DNA of 64,000 bases from Taiwanofungus camphoratus (GCA_003999685.1 CP021221.1:62001-126000), one strand, 5' to 3'. Shown: positions 25,204 through 38,852, numbered from the stretch's first letter. A program made the numbers and translations. The notes: generated by a model not told the origin, from the letters alone.

Positions 25204-25852
25204 CACCCGCCCGCCGGCGTGGGCGACGGACGGGCGGACGCGTGTGTGTGCGCGCGCGCGCGTCAGCGGGCTTGCGAGCTTGGGGCGTTTTTGCAAATGG
25301 TGGCGTGATACGCGCGGCGTGTCGTGGCCGCGCGCACCTCCTCGTCGCTGCGGGCGTGCCTGGCTGGACGGGCCCGCGGTACGCTGGGGAGAGCCGGCGG
25401 CCGCCTTGCAGGCTGTTAGGAACGTGTTTTGTTGTCTGCGCACATGACGCTGTCGAACTCGCTATCGTCTATCGTCGCTATTTTTGTTTTGTTTTATCTT
25501 GTCTTGTCTTGTCTCGTGTTGCTGTCTCTCTGCTGTCGCGCGCCGCTGTCCGCGTATCAATCTGTGTATCGAATATAACGCGATCTCTGTAGGCTATCTG
25601 CTGTGTGCTTCTTGCCGTCTTCGCAGCGTCACGCCCCCACCCCCCCACTCACCCAACCCAACCCCACCCAACCCACACATTCACCGTAAATCCGCCAGAC
25701 TACCTCCCAGACGCAGCCGGCCCCGTTGGGGGACTAAGCGCCGTGTGACTCACGCAGCGAGGACGCTCCGCCCGTCGGACACGCTCTGTCAGCACGTCCA
25801 TTTCGGTCGGAGTCGAGACCCGCAGGGAACGCAGATCCGGCGGCCGATGCGC

Positions 25853-25886
25853 ACCCACCCACACACCCACCCACACACCCACCCAC
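25853..25886. repeat. CACCCACC/CACACC microsatellite
   Basis: Repeated CACCCACC and CACACC units; the complementary strand is G-rich. Confidence 0.75.
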
Positions 25887-28800
25887 CTTCGTCCGGGTCG
25901 GACCTTCTACAATTCGAGGGGAGAATCTGGCCGTGATTGGCGCTGGGTGGCGCGGCGTCTAGATTGCGAGGTGGGGGGGCTGCGCGCGGGAGGGCGGCGC
26001 CTGGTATGAGAAGACGAATTCTGGCCGTGACAGCTTCGCTGCCCACGGTGTTCAGCGCAGGTCCACCACCGGCTGCGGACGCTGGAGGCGCGGGGGATTT
26101 TGGAGAAGATCCTAGACGTGATTTTTTTCCTTCTTTTCCTTGGGCGCGGGTGTGCGCGTTCGACCTGAGCCACGCCCCGCGGCTGGCCGGAAAACCAAGG
26201 CCCGTGGGACGGACGGTCTTGGTCGCGGAGTCGCGGAGTCGCTACCACCAAGGCCGCCTGCTCGTGGCCGATCTTCGGCGGCGAGCGATCACGGGCGCAG
26301 GACGTCCAAGCCGGGCTTTCGGGTGCCTGGAAGAATGCAACCCCCCCCTCCCCCCCACCCACCCCCGCGCGGTGATGCGGTGACGTGTTGCGGCGACGAT
26401 GGAGGATGATGTGAGCGGCGCGCGTGTATGGCGCGCCTGGCCACATTGCATCAACGCAGCTAGCCCCGAGCGGTGTTGTGCGATCAGCACGGCCGTTGGG
26501 AACGGTGCCGTGGACGGGTCTGTGGATAATCGTTCTCGACGGGCTTTCAAATCGGGGGAGTCCGACCAAGCAGAGCCCACGAGAGGCATCATCCGTGATA
26601 CGTCATATCAAATGGGCCCTCCCTGGGAACTCACGAAAAAAAAAATGGCCATCGCTCGGAATCTATCTCACGCCGACAGACGCACGATGGACTGGTTAAT
26701 CGTTGTTAATGAAAGTCGCTTACGGAAGTCCGGGACTAGCCACGAGTGAGCGCTATAGCGTTGGCGCGACCCCGTTTCTAGAACAACAAATGAAGTCACG
26801 CAACGGGATTATAGTCGATTCTGGGCAGACGCGGGGGCCGACAATGGCTGGTGTTGAGCGGAGCAGCGGTTGTGATTGAGCCGCCATGGACCGGTTATTA
26901 TCAGCAAAGTGAGTTCGCGTTGAAGAGTCTTTAGAAATAAAATCCGAGCCGGTGACTAGTGGCATTATCGAACGTGAGAGTAGCGTCTAGATTGCACCGA
27001 CTTGTTCTGCCAGTAAATCAATAGGCCAATTCTTCTTGAAGAGCGGTTGCACGTCTCGAACCACGACACAAGTATGAGCGCTGGCAGCAATATCCGGATG
27101 ATGCCGATGTATTAGCGCCCAACCGACCTTGCCGCCACATCGTCTCGTTTCTCCTTTCAACTTTCAACTTCAGCTCGACTTCAGCTCGAAATCTTTGAAC
27201 TCATCGCTTGCCGTCGACGATCGTGATCTAACGCTCGATGATTTGAACCACTTGGCCAGATCTCCGCGAATTTGTTGCCTGCTACTGATGTTGGCTCGTC
27301 TACCGCCAAGGTCGTTGAGGATCTGCAGTCTACTGCTGGGTTCATTGGTCCCAAATCCACCGGGCCAGACTGGCACACACTTCATTCCTCTAGTTCAAAC
27401 TCAGACCTGACTGTCCATGTCCCACCCAACTCGTATAGTCTCCCTCTCAACACCTGTTTTGCAGCTTAGCGTGGCTTGCGGCTTAGCGCTGGATCACTGG
27501 ATCACTGCGGAGACCGCGGTCGTCCATCTTTCAGCAACACAGTGGGTCCGCTCGGAATCCAACCAGTGCGGCTTCAAAGTCCGCAGGCGACTTCTTCGAA
27601 CTTTGACGGCCGCCGTTTCTTTGGCAAAGCCCGCCGGTTCTGTCCATTGTGATCTGGTGTTCCGCATCAGTTTATCCGCACGCGAAATATATATTCATTC
27701 CGTGGATCTTCGTCCGGGCATCGGCATCTAGATGCAACAATAGGAAGAGCAAATACCACCTGTATTGCGATTCTTTTGATGACCTTGCTCAACTCGGGGT
27801 AGGCCCAGCCTCCAGACACACCCCAGTCGTAGGACGGCGGCTGCTTACTATCAGTCATGTTATAGTTGTGCAAATGCGTAGTCTGGATTATAGTAAGTCC
27901 GACTATGATCTATCAGAAGCCTCTTTGATGCTCGGACCACACTGATCGCATGTGGATCCCAGATACAGATTTACCTGTGGACCGCTGGCAAATGCTGGGA
28001 CTACGTTTGCTGCCACAGGGTCACGTGATCTATACTGGTTATCGAAGGTGTCCAGCTCCGCAATTTTCTTGTCTTGGTTTGGACCGTTCCCTGACCTCCC
28101 TGTAGTAAGCATCCGGACAGCCTGTGTCAAACGCTCGTATTTTATCCACGTTCAGGGTCTATTCGCTCGGCTTCTCGTGATCACCGATAGATAACTGAAT
28201 CAAATTGTCTTCATCCCTCATGGCGAGTCTCGAGGCTTCGTTACACGTGTTGGCAGCCTGTCTCTGGTGTGATATGCGGATAACACTGAACAATCCAATT
28301 ACCGCCGCTTTTCCAGGGGAGGAGGTGTTTCATTCGGAATCACCCCAATTTGCTTCCTTGCTGTCAGGAAAAAGCATGGCTTGGTCCTCTAACGTATGAG
28401 CACTCACTGGACTCTGATTGACAGGTCTTCAAAGTTTTCGCCAGCTTTGCGTGCGGGATCCTATAAAGCTTTTCTACCGTCCTGACACTCTTACCCACAT
28501 TCCACCGGGGAGAATGTCTGGCCTCAAGTACTTTTGCTTGGTGGCTGAGAGTCACCTGAGTTTCTGGTCCTTGTGGCTGACTTTGTGCTCATCGGGGCGA
28601 AATATGAGTTGAACATCGCAGGTTCTCGGAAATGTGGTCTCGGTCGATGAGAGCGCTGACTTGCCATACCTACACTTGTCAACGCTACACGCGGGGTTTG
28701 TCCACCCATTAGCATCACCTGCTTGCTTCTATACCACTGGCGGGTTGTCACTATAGCTGGCTCGGTTCCCGGTCTGCTCTGAGAAAGAAACGAGGGAAAT

Positions 28801-28913
28801 ATATAAATTATTACGTCGACCCCAGTACAAGTCTACAAGAAGTCGTCTGGCCATCAAAAGTCTGGAATCGCCCACTCTGAAAAATGTTATGTACCGACTA
28901 GTCGAGGCTCTGT

Positions 28914-28993
28914 GTTCACATATCAGGAAAAATGCAGGTAACTACGTAGCTAGATGTGCTACCTACCCAATCTATAGCGCTATATAGTGCTAC
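28914..28993 (-). repeat. Short dispersed repeat, copy 2
   Basis: Inverted counterpart of 3006-3086. It includes TATAGCGCTATA, a perfect 12-bp palindrome, when read either way. Confidence 0.5.
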
Positions 28994-29752
28994 AAGCCTG
29001 GCTGTAGTTGCTGTAGCACACCGCGAGCTACCCTGAATTTTCCCGATGCAGAACCTTTCCTTGCAAACTAGTCCCTGCCTTTTTCCATAGTTTGCATGCT
29101 TGCCATGCTGGGGTTGATTGGCTCTCATATATCCATCATATCCTGAGCTGTTCATCCGTTCTTGTAATCGAATACGCGGTGGTTACAGAAGCCACCCAAC
29201 TAGGACTTCCTTTGGTGACTATTTCAACCAGACAATGATCCAGAAATGCAAAGAGCTATCAGAGGCTTTTGTATTCCGGATGAGTCGGTGAATATGCTAT
29301 CCCGCGCTCATCCGAATAGAGTCGATCGATGCTAAATATGGCGAGTCACCTGCGGTAAAGCTACGAACAAGAGAGCAAGTACTGCAAGGCTGTGACGAGG
29401 CCGCATAGCAGCCCTGCTATAGGTCCGACGAGCTGCCTTCTACTAGAAATAAACGCAGGTTCAACAAGTTCCTGAACTAGGTGAGATTCCAAGTGTGCAC
29501 ATGATACTCAGGCACCGTGTCAATAAATGGACGTGGGCAGAATATTGAAATGGTGGAGAGAACAGGCTCTTCAGGCATGCGAACTCCCATCGTAATTTCC
29601 CCTGACATCCCAGACTCCGTGTGTCGGCAGAAGCGTCCGCGAAGAATTCCACTCGTGAAGCCGAACGTCATTCCCACTGGGCATATGATGCGGAGCCTCA
29701 GAACTGTCCCACTGGGGACCATCACGAGGACGCACATGTGCCAGTAGTCGCA

Positions 29753-29758
29753 TATAAA
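29753..29758 (+). promoter_or_regulatory. TATA box
   Basis: TATAAA 45 bp upstream of the ATG at 29803; the likely transcription start would leave a very short leader. Confidence 0.6.
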
Positions 29759-29802
29759 GCTCAACAAGATACCACGACTACTCTCACTGACACAACGTAG
29801 CC

Positions 29803-31232
29803 ATGCCAGGCCTTACAAATGCCCCACCTTTCCCAGACGATGTCCCCACCCATCCTTTGCTTGTGGTGGATTACCAGCTCATCAAAGCAGGAAATGAAGA
29901 CGAGATCAACAAACTCTGGAAAGCGGCAACGGAGCTAGGTTTTTGGTAGTAGGTTTCCAACGATCTTGCTTTCCAAAAAACCTGGTATAAAACCTCAATT
30001 GGGCAGTCTGAAGAATCATGGCGCCGACACCGAAGTCGAGGAAATGTTTGAAATGGGCGCTGAAACCATGCGACTCCCGATGGAGGAAAAAATGAAATAC
30101 GAGCAAGGGGATGACGGGATGTCCTTTGGGTTCGTAGTTTTCCCGAAAAGTCACGCAAGGGGTTCCACGGCATTTTGCAGGTACAAAGCGGCTGGTGCCA
30201 ACGCTACCGATGAAACGGGTGCCTTAGACACTGCTGAGTTCATCAATGTATCGAAGGACGATGCATTGGCATGGCCGAATCAAGTGCATAGAACGTATCC
30301 GACAACTGTGAATGCTCGAATGGAGACTACGATCAAGCCGTTTGTCCGCAGGTCCCTTGAAGTTAACCACACATTGCTCGATGTGCTGAACGCCAAACTG
30401 GGCTTACCCGAAGGCGCGCTTGCTAGAAGGCACACGGTTAGCGAATTCAGTGGGAGTGAAGCAAGATGCATCAAGACTCCTCCGTTCCCGGACGGAGTCT
30501 CGGAGGAGAAAGCGGCCCTCGGATCACACACAGATTTTGGCTCACTGGTTTGCAACACAAGAGGTTGTTCCCTGCATTGATACTGATTGCATCATGGCAG
30601 TCCTTCTTGCACAACCGTCTCGGAGGCTTACAAGTATTGGTACCCGGTTCAAATACGTGGCAGTATGTAAAGGTGATTCTGATCTGCGGACTTTGGCCTT
30701 GTGTAAAGATCAATTGAGTGTGTATTTCAGCCCATTCCAGGACATGCCATCTGCAACCTTGGAGACGCAATGACCATCTTCAGTGGTGGGATTCTGAAAT
30801 CAAATCTGCACCGCGTCGTGTGAGATCCAAAGAACGGCAATATGATAAGAATAAGGCACATTTTTCTGACCCTTCACACCGTTTATTTGATGACAGCTCA
30901 CCTCCAAAAGCACAAGGTGCATATCAGCGCTGGTCCCTCGTTTTCTTCACCAGACCGGGGAATTCTGTCGAGCTCCGTGCCCTAGTAGATGAGAGTCCGC
31001 TCATTGCAGCAGCTGTATCCGAGAACCCGGAGAAAAACTACCAAACAGGAGTGACAGCCAAGGACTGGTTCGCTAGGAGAATACAGAATCAAAGGATAAA
31101 GAACAGGACGGTATGTTCTCGCATGAAGAGGCATCACAACGTCTTCCGGTTCTGGCTGACATGATTGCACAACAGGGCCCCGAAACATGGCGAGCAAGTC
31201 GGGGAATGGAGCACCAGCCATCTGCTATCTGA
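29803..31232 (+). CDS. 2-oxoglutarate/Fe(II) oxygenase, paralogue A
   Basis: 355 residues in seven exons: 29803-29948, 30007-30129, 30181-30547, 30601-30672, 30731-30819, 30897-31110, 31176-31232. It is of the isopenicillin-N-synthase-like type: an N-terminal DIOX_N-like part (PLLVVDYQLIKAGNEDEINK, then LGFWYLKNHGA) precedes the jelly roll. Fe(II) ligands are His206 and Asp208 (HTDFGSL) and His263 (SNLHRVV); Arg277-x-Ser279 (RWSLVFFTRPG) should bind 2-oxoglutarate. All are intact, so it is probably active, in the cytosol. Substrate unknown; relatives work in secondary metabolism and in small-molecule hydroxylation. Its close paralogue on the other strand (42773-44183) has the same seven exons and phases. 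Confidence 0.94.
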
Positions 31233-33725
31233 ACCTTGACCATCTAGGAGTGCCAGATGGAGAGAGCTCGGCATGCAGAAGGCTTACTGTTCTCGTCGAA
31301 CGTGGGAATGACGAATCATCCAACCTATGTAGTCAAGGATTCATCTATCACATTCAACATCTTTCTGTTGATGTACGAAAGTTTGATTTATTATGTGATG
31401 GAAACCGATAAGTTTCCACTTACCTGTAGGACGAAGGCAAGGCTAAGATGCGCCAATAACTAAGTCCGTTTATCAAATATGAACCGTATCTGATGGGATA
31501 GGATGTGTCTACAGTCATCTCCACAATTATAGGGCATATTTCAAACATCTGTGTTCATGCATCAATCTGCCATATTGATAAGTTTAGAGGGTAACCTAAA
31601 CCGGTCATGAAATATTCGTCGTTCGACTCACTCTGCTGGGAGTTTATAGCCTCTCGAATAGCCCAGATTTCGTGCGCAGCCAGCCCCTCAGGATTGTTCC
31701 AGAATACGGATAAAGTGTAATAAGCGACACTGGGAATATAGCCATCCACGCGAACATGGGCGACTATAGCTGTTGCATTGCAGCATCTCTCGGTAGGGTA
31801 AATTTGACCAGCAGATGTGGGGCTCAATGAATGTGTCTGATACGTAGGTATCTCACCACATACCGGTTATTGTCAATACTATGCTCCCTGATTTGAGAGG
31901 TGTTGATAGACCAACAAAAGGACTATACCAATGACAATCGACTGTCCGGCCTTTTTGTGTCGAATCGCGTCAGCCAAAAGTCATCGACTACGCGAATTGC
32001 ATTATTGTGATTCGCACTCGTGGATGGTTCATCGCAGAAGGTTTATTGCAACTGTGGCCTTGAAAGATCGAGAAACAGTAGGGGGCGCGGCAGTGGATAG
32101 TGCGTGATGAGGAAAGTCACCGAGTCAACTCTGAGTTGATCACATCCATTGTAGGATTCAAGACTACAGGAGTAGGTTGTCCTTCAATATGGCGAACTCG
32201 AGCCCTGTTGCGCTTTACGTCAACACGTGTCGGTACCTCCAGGACTGTCAGTCCATGCCACGGCTTCTCACAATATGAACAGATACATGTAATTGTCGAA
32301 GTACTGACCGCGTATCAGGTCTATACGCTGACAGCTGGCGTTTCAGATATCGCCGTAGTGAAGCACTTGAACAACAATAGCCCGAGGTAGGTGTATGATG
32401 AATGCTTGGAGACCGAGGCCTCCGGCAACCGACTTAAAATCAATATAGGATTTTCACAACTAAAGCGATCAAAAAAATTTGTCTGGGGTAACCACAGTCG
32501 AAAGGGACTGGCAAAAGCGTGTAGATCTAGCGCGATCACTGCGAGTGAATAAGAAGACATTTTCAAAAAACTGACACATACACTCACGTATCATTCAGAC
32601 ATGCAAGGAAGACAAACGGATGGTGCGGAGCGTGTTGAAGCGATACGAAAAAAGATGCACTGGCATGAGTCCCTGTCCAGAGGCGACAGTGACTTGTGAG
32701 TACTGACTTAGTATCACGTGTACATACCTTCCAAATCGAGTAGCAAGCTGCCTCTCAAGTCCAACTTGCAGCCATTCAGTTTTATGTCCTTGAGAAAGTC
32801 ATGGTATTGAAGCATCTTACATATTATCTATCATTGAACATTAGCATTGGCATAGCGATGGAAGATCCCCCCTTGGCTTCACCGCAATCTCAAAGCGTAG
32901 ACACGTTGAATGCTATTTGAGGGGGCAACACTGGCATGACAACGACATGCAATAGCTACCGAGCCTTCTGTATACCCTTCGCCGGATAGACCACTGACAG
33001 AAGTTTTCTGCCTGCTTAGGAGTTTCTGTAGACAGTGGATACTCGTTCGGCAATATTTTAAGGTGGTGTGGACCGCTGCCATGAAGCCGACTACTCTTCG
33101 TCTGGCGTTGTACATAGCTCTTGTGAGCCAGTCTTTATTCATTTCATTATCTTGAATCTTTCTCTCGTACCATAAAACTTTCTCAGGTCGCCTAATGTCT
33201 TGTCCCCTTCGCAGTGGTTTTTTTCAGTGCTACTCCTATCTCTCACTTCTGCTCGGTTGCATTATACTACCCACCTACCAAAGGGAGACACGCTCAACGC
33301 CGGCGTTGACTTCTATGGTCAGTGGAGGCATCATTGACGCTTAATCTGTTGTCAGCTAAGGTGGTGGTCATCTTGTCGACAGACCCTATCGTAGTGGAGC
33401 TGCTGGTTTGCTCTATTCTGGCGCTTGGGTTCGCACCATTTGTGTAGGCCCACAGTTCTTGTCGTCAAAGAGAGATTGTTGATTATCTTGTAGACTACGG
33501 CTTGGCGATCGCTTTGCGCCTGGCTTGGACCGATATGCCTCTGCTCCGGTGACAGAGCCTCTTTCCCTCTCGATACTTTGGCTTCTCTGGCTTGTCGGCT
33601 CTGCCGTGTCGATTGTACGTGCTTAACTTGTGATCATGTCTGTCGATTATCTCAGTCTGTTCTAGTCGATCTGGCCCAACCTTTCATTTTGTTATCAATT
33701 TGAGGCTTGCCGAGTCCTTTCGGCC
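31233..33725. other. No firm gene
   Basis: A minus-strand frame at 31827-31555 includes GYIPSVAYYTLSVFWNNPEG and might be an exon. Between 33160 and 33700 the plus strand has T-rich, intron-like sequence and a readable stretch around 33362-33455 that could be upstream exons of the small membrane protein below. None could be chained with confidence. Confidence 0.3.
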
Positions 33726-33866
33726 ATGATGGCATTCGCATGGCTCGGCTGGATCACAATCTGTGGGCTGCTCGTTGTCAGCGGTATCATATTCTTGAAG
33801 AAAAGGCGTGCACATCAAGTTCCGGTGATGGTGGAATGGGCTTTTCCAGCAACGGCAACAGCTTGA
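33726..33866 (+). CDS. Possible terminal exon of a small single-pass membrane protein
   Basis: 46 codons from ATG to TGA: a hydrophobic helix (AWLGWITICGLLVVSGIIFL), a basic stop-transfer KKRR, and a short tail. The frame is open upstream to about 33666, so this is more likely the last exon of a longer protein than a free-standing gene. No family recognised. It points toward the GH3 gene and ends about 240 bp from it. Confidence 0.3.
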   Translation: MMAFAWLGWITICGLLVVSGIIFLKKRRAHQVPVMVEWAFPATATA

Positions 33867-34102
33867 GGGTCCTGATAGACACGCTGAGCGCACGGACGCA
33901 TTGGATTCATGTATGACTTGGATAATCTTTCTTTCCTCACATTTACCTAGGAGTTACGATGTTTTATTTTGCACAGCAGGCCGTATACCGCTTACTTGTA
34001 CTGGGCAAGACTTGTTGTATGTAAACAGTATGAACTGTTTTAGTAGATCAACTAGTAGCATCCCAAAACATGCTGGCACCACCGAACTACGAATAGGGTT
34101 TA

Positions 34103-37100
34103 CTATTGCACGATCAGCGTCGTATTTAGGAATGTCTGATCGCCCGTTCCCACTTTGATCGCAAACTCGCCCGGCTCGACTATCCACGAGCTTTTCAGCG
34201 ACCACAGTCCCAACTCTGAAGAGTTTACCTGGACAGTAACCGTCTGCGAATCGCCTGCACTGCAAATATGTTGCGAGAATAATGTCAAATAAATCGGCTC
34301 CAGAGCCAGTCAGTGATAAGACGTACGGTATGTCTACTTTCCGGAAACCAACCAGACTCTGATTGGGCGTCACTACAGAGCTGACGATATCCGTCATGTA
34401 TACCTACGCAGATAGGCATATCAAGAGAGTTTAGGCCTGAATCACCCGGGGGACTTGCCTGGACAACTTCCTTGCCATCCACCTTGCCCGTGTTATGAAC
34501 CGTCACGGTAACATTGAAGTCATCTGTAATTCCTATTGTAGACGATGAAAGCTTGAGATCGGTACTGACATCATCGTGTTAAGCAGATATTGGCCATAAG
34601 CTCGTCAATGCTCACTAGTTGAAAGTGGTGTAGCTGAGGCCGTGGCCAAAACTCCATAGCGGAACTGGAGTATTGAGAACATACTGTTACAAAATTGCCA
34701 TGATCGCATCACCTGGTAATACAGTTGTGACAATATCGGTTTACCTGGTGTCCGAAAACCAGCGTGCCATTGTCTGTTATCTCGCCAGGATCAACAGGCC
34801 TCCCGCTCTTGAGATAATTGTAGAATGCGGGCGTAGTACCAACATTCTGGGGGAAGGAAACGGGGAGTTTGCCTACGGTAGTTTGACTTCGTCATCAACT
34901 AGTTTCCTTCAAGACTGCGAGGACACAACTCGCCTGATGGGTTAATGTCTCCAAAAACGATCTCTGCTAGAGCGAGTCCGCCCAGCTCTCCGGGATAGAA
35001 TTGCTGCACCACCGCATCTGCGTCTGGACACCGATCTCAGTATATCACATCAACGCGACGTATGAGTAAGGCAATCTCACATTCTTGGATCCATGGCTCA
35101 GCAACGGGCTTCCCGCTGACAAAAACAACAATGGTAGGCTTTCCCGCCGCCTTGACAGCCTGTACCAGCTTCAACTGAGCCCCCACAAGCCCCAGATCCG
35201 AGAGATCCACATGCTCCCCCGTCGTTGCGTTCGTCCCGGGCGTCCACAAAAGTGTCTGGTCGAGCGACCACGTACCCACCATGACGATCGCAGCGTCCGA
35301 CTCCTGCACCGCGGCAACCGCTGCAGGAAACCCGGACTCGTCGTTCGACCAGAGCTCACAGCCTTGGGCATAATTTATCTGAACGGACGTGTTCGCAAGT
35401 AGCTCTGTGAATCCTGCAAGCGGTGAGATCCCGTTCAGAGACGCGTTGAAGAACACATAGTCGCCAAACTGTGAGAAAAGAGATGCGCATTGTTTCAGTG
35501 TGCGCTTCTCAGCGTGATAGACGCCACAACATAGCTTCGGCCGGGATAGAAAAGGGGAGGGTAGGAATGAGAACAGAGATACTGACTGAAACGCGATCGA
35601 CTTGTGGCCCGATCAAGGCGACTGAGCGGATGCTTTTGCTGAGCGGGAGAGTGTTTTCCCGGTTCTCGAGGAGAACGATCGTCTCCCCTTCCATAACATG
35701 CAGGAGTGCGCGTGTTTCCGGAGTGCGCAGTGTTGACAAATAATCGTCGTATGGATACGGGTCTGAACAATAAGAAATCAAGATGGGATCAACATGAGGC
35801 ATCATCCATAGTCTGAACTTACTCTCAAACAGCCCAAGGGAGAACTTTGTTCTCAACACGGTCTTGACAGTCTCGTCGATGTATGACATGTCTACTGTAC
35901 CCGCTTGGACTTGACCTAGGTAAGTAATCACATCAGCATCAGCACACTGTATTGCCAGCTTCTGCCAACTGTTCAAGCAGAATCAGAACAGGTCACAACA
36001 TACTGGGCAACGTCAGATATGTGTACGACCCGCCGCCCATCTCGCCCTGTATCCCGTTCTCGAGCGCCATCTTCGCCGCGCACTCGCGTGTTGCACATGT
36101 CCCATGTGTCGAGATGAGGAGATCGACCGATCCCGCGTCCGTGGTGACGAAGTACTGGTACCCCCATTCATTGCGGAGCTGATTCAAAGTCATGCAGTAC
36201 GGCCGATGATAGACAGAGACAGGAGTACGCACAATTTCCGTCAATAGATCTGATGTATCAGGCCATGAGCGGGGTTCGGAGCCGAATCGTGCAAGGACAT
36301 ACGATAATTGGCCACAGCAGGGACGCCGTCGTAGCTCGCATACGCGCTCATAATTCCCAGACTGTCCACACAGGCCCGGTTGAACGGCCGCAAGTACATC
36401 GTGCGCAACTCGCGCTCGCCGCCTGTCACTTGGGCGATGTTTCTTTACATGCAGAGCGTCACCTCTCGCCGAACCTTAGCTGATAGTAAAACAACTCACA
36501 GGCCTCCCTGCGGACTCCCGTACGCAGCAAAGTGCTTGCACGTCGCGGCCATCCGCGCGATCGCCGTCGCGCTCGTGTTGCGCCGGCGGCCGGACTGGAG
36601 CCCCGAGACGTACGCGAGGCCCATCTCGCCCGTCCTGATCATCGTAACCCACAATGCATTCACACTCAATACAAGACACACGAGCAGAGTGAGAGGCGAC
36701 GCACAGGAACGGGTCCTCCCCGAAGTTCTCCTCGACGCGGCCCCAGCGGAGCTCGCGCGACAGATCGAGCACGGGCGCGAAGAGCTGTGAAAATCCGAGG
36801 CCCTCCGCCTCGCGCGCGATCGTCGCCGCAGCCTGGGCGAGTAGTGGCGGGTTGAAGGACGCAGCAAGTCCTATGGGCGACGGCCATGTCGTGCCGTTAT
36901 TCGTGAAGCCGTGCAGGCCTAGACGGCATCGTCTGAGCGGCCGCCACGAGTGGGAGATAGAGGCGAGGGAGGGGCAGGCACACCTTCGGATTGGACAATC
37001 GCAGGAATGCCGAGGGTGGTGTTCTCCATGAGATAGCGCTGCCCGACGGTGATGCCGTAAACCCACTTGTCCCAGGGCATGAGGTAACCCCCCCAGATCG

Positions 37101-37849
37101 CGCCGGCCTTTTGCGCCATCATCTCCACCTGTATGTGGCGGTCATTGCGTGAGAGTTGTGAAGAGAAATAGAACGGGAGGGAAGAGGATAAAGTAGAGAG
37201 GAAAGAGGGGGGAGGACACGTACGAGGCCTGACGCGTTGTACGTCTTCGTGTCGTCGAGAGGGTCGGAAACATTCATCCACCCATCGAGATCACCTTGGA
37301 TCCTGCGGGTGTTAAGTGGGTCATCGTTCGATTATTCTATGATACATAGAAACATATCACAGGTGAACGTCAAGAGTAACGGTGCACCATGTATGAATTG
37401 CGTGGACTGAATAGCAGGCGAATATCCCTGTCCTAGGGATTTCCGAGGAATCTGTGAGTATGCTGACGAATACCTCAAGTGTGCATCGTTCATCATAGTC
37501 CATTATCTCGACTGCAATACATTTGGGACGACAAGCGATATGTCACAAAAATTCATGAAATTGATACGGATAAAAGTATAAGACAATGAAGCTTCAATCC
37601 CGCTTACAGCTGCGAAACCTTTTCTTCCAAGGTCATCCGCGGGAGGAGGTCGTTCACGCGATCCTCGATTGGTGCATCAGGATCCTTGTAGGCAGGAAGA
37701 GAGCCGTTCTTGTTCGTCCCGCGAGCATATAGGGGAAAGTGGAGTTCGCCGCGCACTTCGTGAGCGGCATAAGACGCACTAGCAAAAGCAGAAAGCAAGA
37801 ACAAAAATATCCACGTGCAATGAGACCAAAATTTCAACATAGATAGCAT
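34103..37849 (-). CDS. Secreted GH3 beta-glycosidase
   Basis: 809 residues in 17 exons: 37849-37608, 37302-37224, 37128-36984, 36918-36705, 36634-36500, 36442-36303, 36249-36233, 36178-36004, 35915-35823, 35762-35587, 35468-35081, 35023-34934, 34872-34745, 34683-34616, 34564-34459, 34403-34327, 34259-34103. A signal peptide (FWSHCTWIFLFLLSAFASAS) leads into the GH3 TIM barrel: LLPRMTLEEKVSQL, FGEDPFL, CKHFAAYGSPQGG. The nucleophile should be Asp338 in QYFVTTDAGSVDLL. Then the alpha/beta sandwich (FPAAVAAVQESDAAIVMVG, PTIVVFVSGKPVAEPW) and a fibronectin-like end (LWSFGHGLSYTTFNY). Full length, no breaks. Expected action: release of terminal beta-linked glucose or xylose outside the cell. Introns 12 and 15 have GC donors, exon 7 has 17 nt, and intron 1 is 305 bp. 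A Met at 37879 is an alternative start. It is divergent from GH92. Confidence 0.95.
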
Positions 37850-38852
37850 TCTGATAGGCCCCTCTGGCACCAGATACATGCGGTTGTGTCAAACGCAGGG
37901 ACAGGGACGCCATGCCGCGACGGGGAAGTGTGCTTTTATGGTCGTAAGTCTGTACACGCCGTCCATCTATTTACTGAGCAGGTCTTCACAGAGAAACTGC
38001 ATGCTCCCCGTTCCAAATGTAGGGTCATCTGACGCGAAAGAAGGAAGAGTGTGCGCAATGAGCTTGATGACGGTCCGCCGTTCAATAGCGTGACGACAAG
38101 CGGTCCGAAAAAACACCGCGAAATGATACCCACCAAATTATAGACGGTAAGTACTAGTGTCTATGCACTGATTAACTCGTAGCAGGTAGCATGCGGTATT
38201 GAATGCGGAACAGACGCGACAGGGTGAAAGCAGTACGCGGCCGTTTATAGCAAATCTTGATTTACCGGTTTGGGCTGATTGATCGCGGTGGATCGTGACC
38301 AGATCGATCTCGCGTGGCAAAATCACGTGAACCATGTTTCTCCGCAGGTGACTTGGCCGCGGTGGTAAGATAGACATGACCTAGAAATGTCACGCTTACA
38401 CCTCTTTGGCAGAGGGTGCACACCAAATCGCCTAAAAACGAGGCTTGAGCATCCTGCACCGAAAATATAAAACCTGAGAGTCCGAGATTAAAAATTTATT
38501 GAAATTTATCAGGATTTTTGATATCTGCCGTGGATCTTCAGTTTTTAGAATTTCTGTGTTGCGAGAAGAGTAAGAGCATGAGATATCGCATAAAATTCTA
38601 TGTCATGTGTTGACCGGAAGAGGTAATGATATTGAGTTGTTTTACCATTATGACCTGTAACTACTTGTCTGATATGCTCTACCTCACGTGATGATCAACG
38701 ACCCTCCTCGGTTTTGAGTTGTGTCTATCTTATATCTTGCTGCACAGACGGTCGTCGGCTCCGTTCGACCCCTCGTCCGTTCATTCATTTTAGCTTTCGG
38801 TTCTGGTTGACTCTCCACTCATTGCGGCCGACACACAGCACCTTTGCTCAAA
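37850..38852. promoter_or_regulatory. Shared divergent promoter region of GH3 and GH92
   Basis: The 1003-bp gap between two start codons facing away from each other. I see no open frame of note. A TATA-like TTATAT near 38731 could serve GH92. No convincing copies of a named carbon-repression or inducer site could be assigned by eye. Confidence 0.6.

Larger units (their letters stand above)
25204..29752. other. No recognised gene; GC-rich first part
   Basis: GC-rich to about 26.6 kb, then near average. It contains a T-rich 3' flank of the C2H2 gene, C-rich tracts at 25626-25680 and 26339-26370, and a CACC/CACACC microsatellite near 25853-25886. A plus-strand frame at 27129-27410 contains short internal duplications. 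None of the open frames showed a motif or closable exon chain. Confidence 0.4.

Noticed and set aside
31555-31827. Minus-strand frame of 90 codons
   Set aside because: It could be an exon, but no in-phase neighbours were found and the sequence matches no family known to me.
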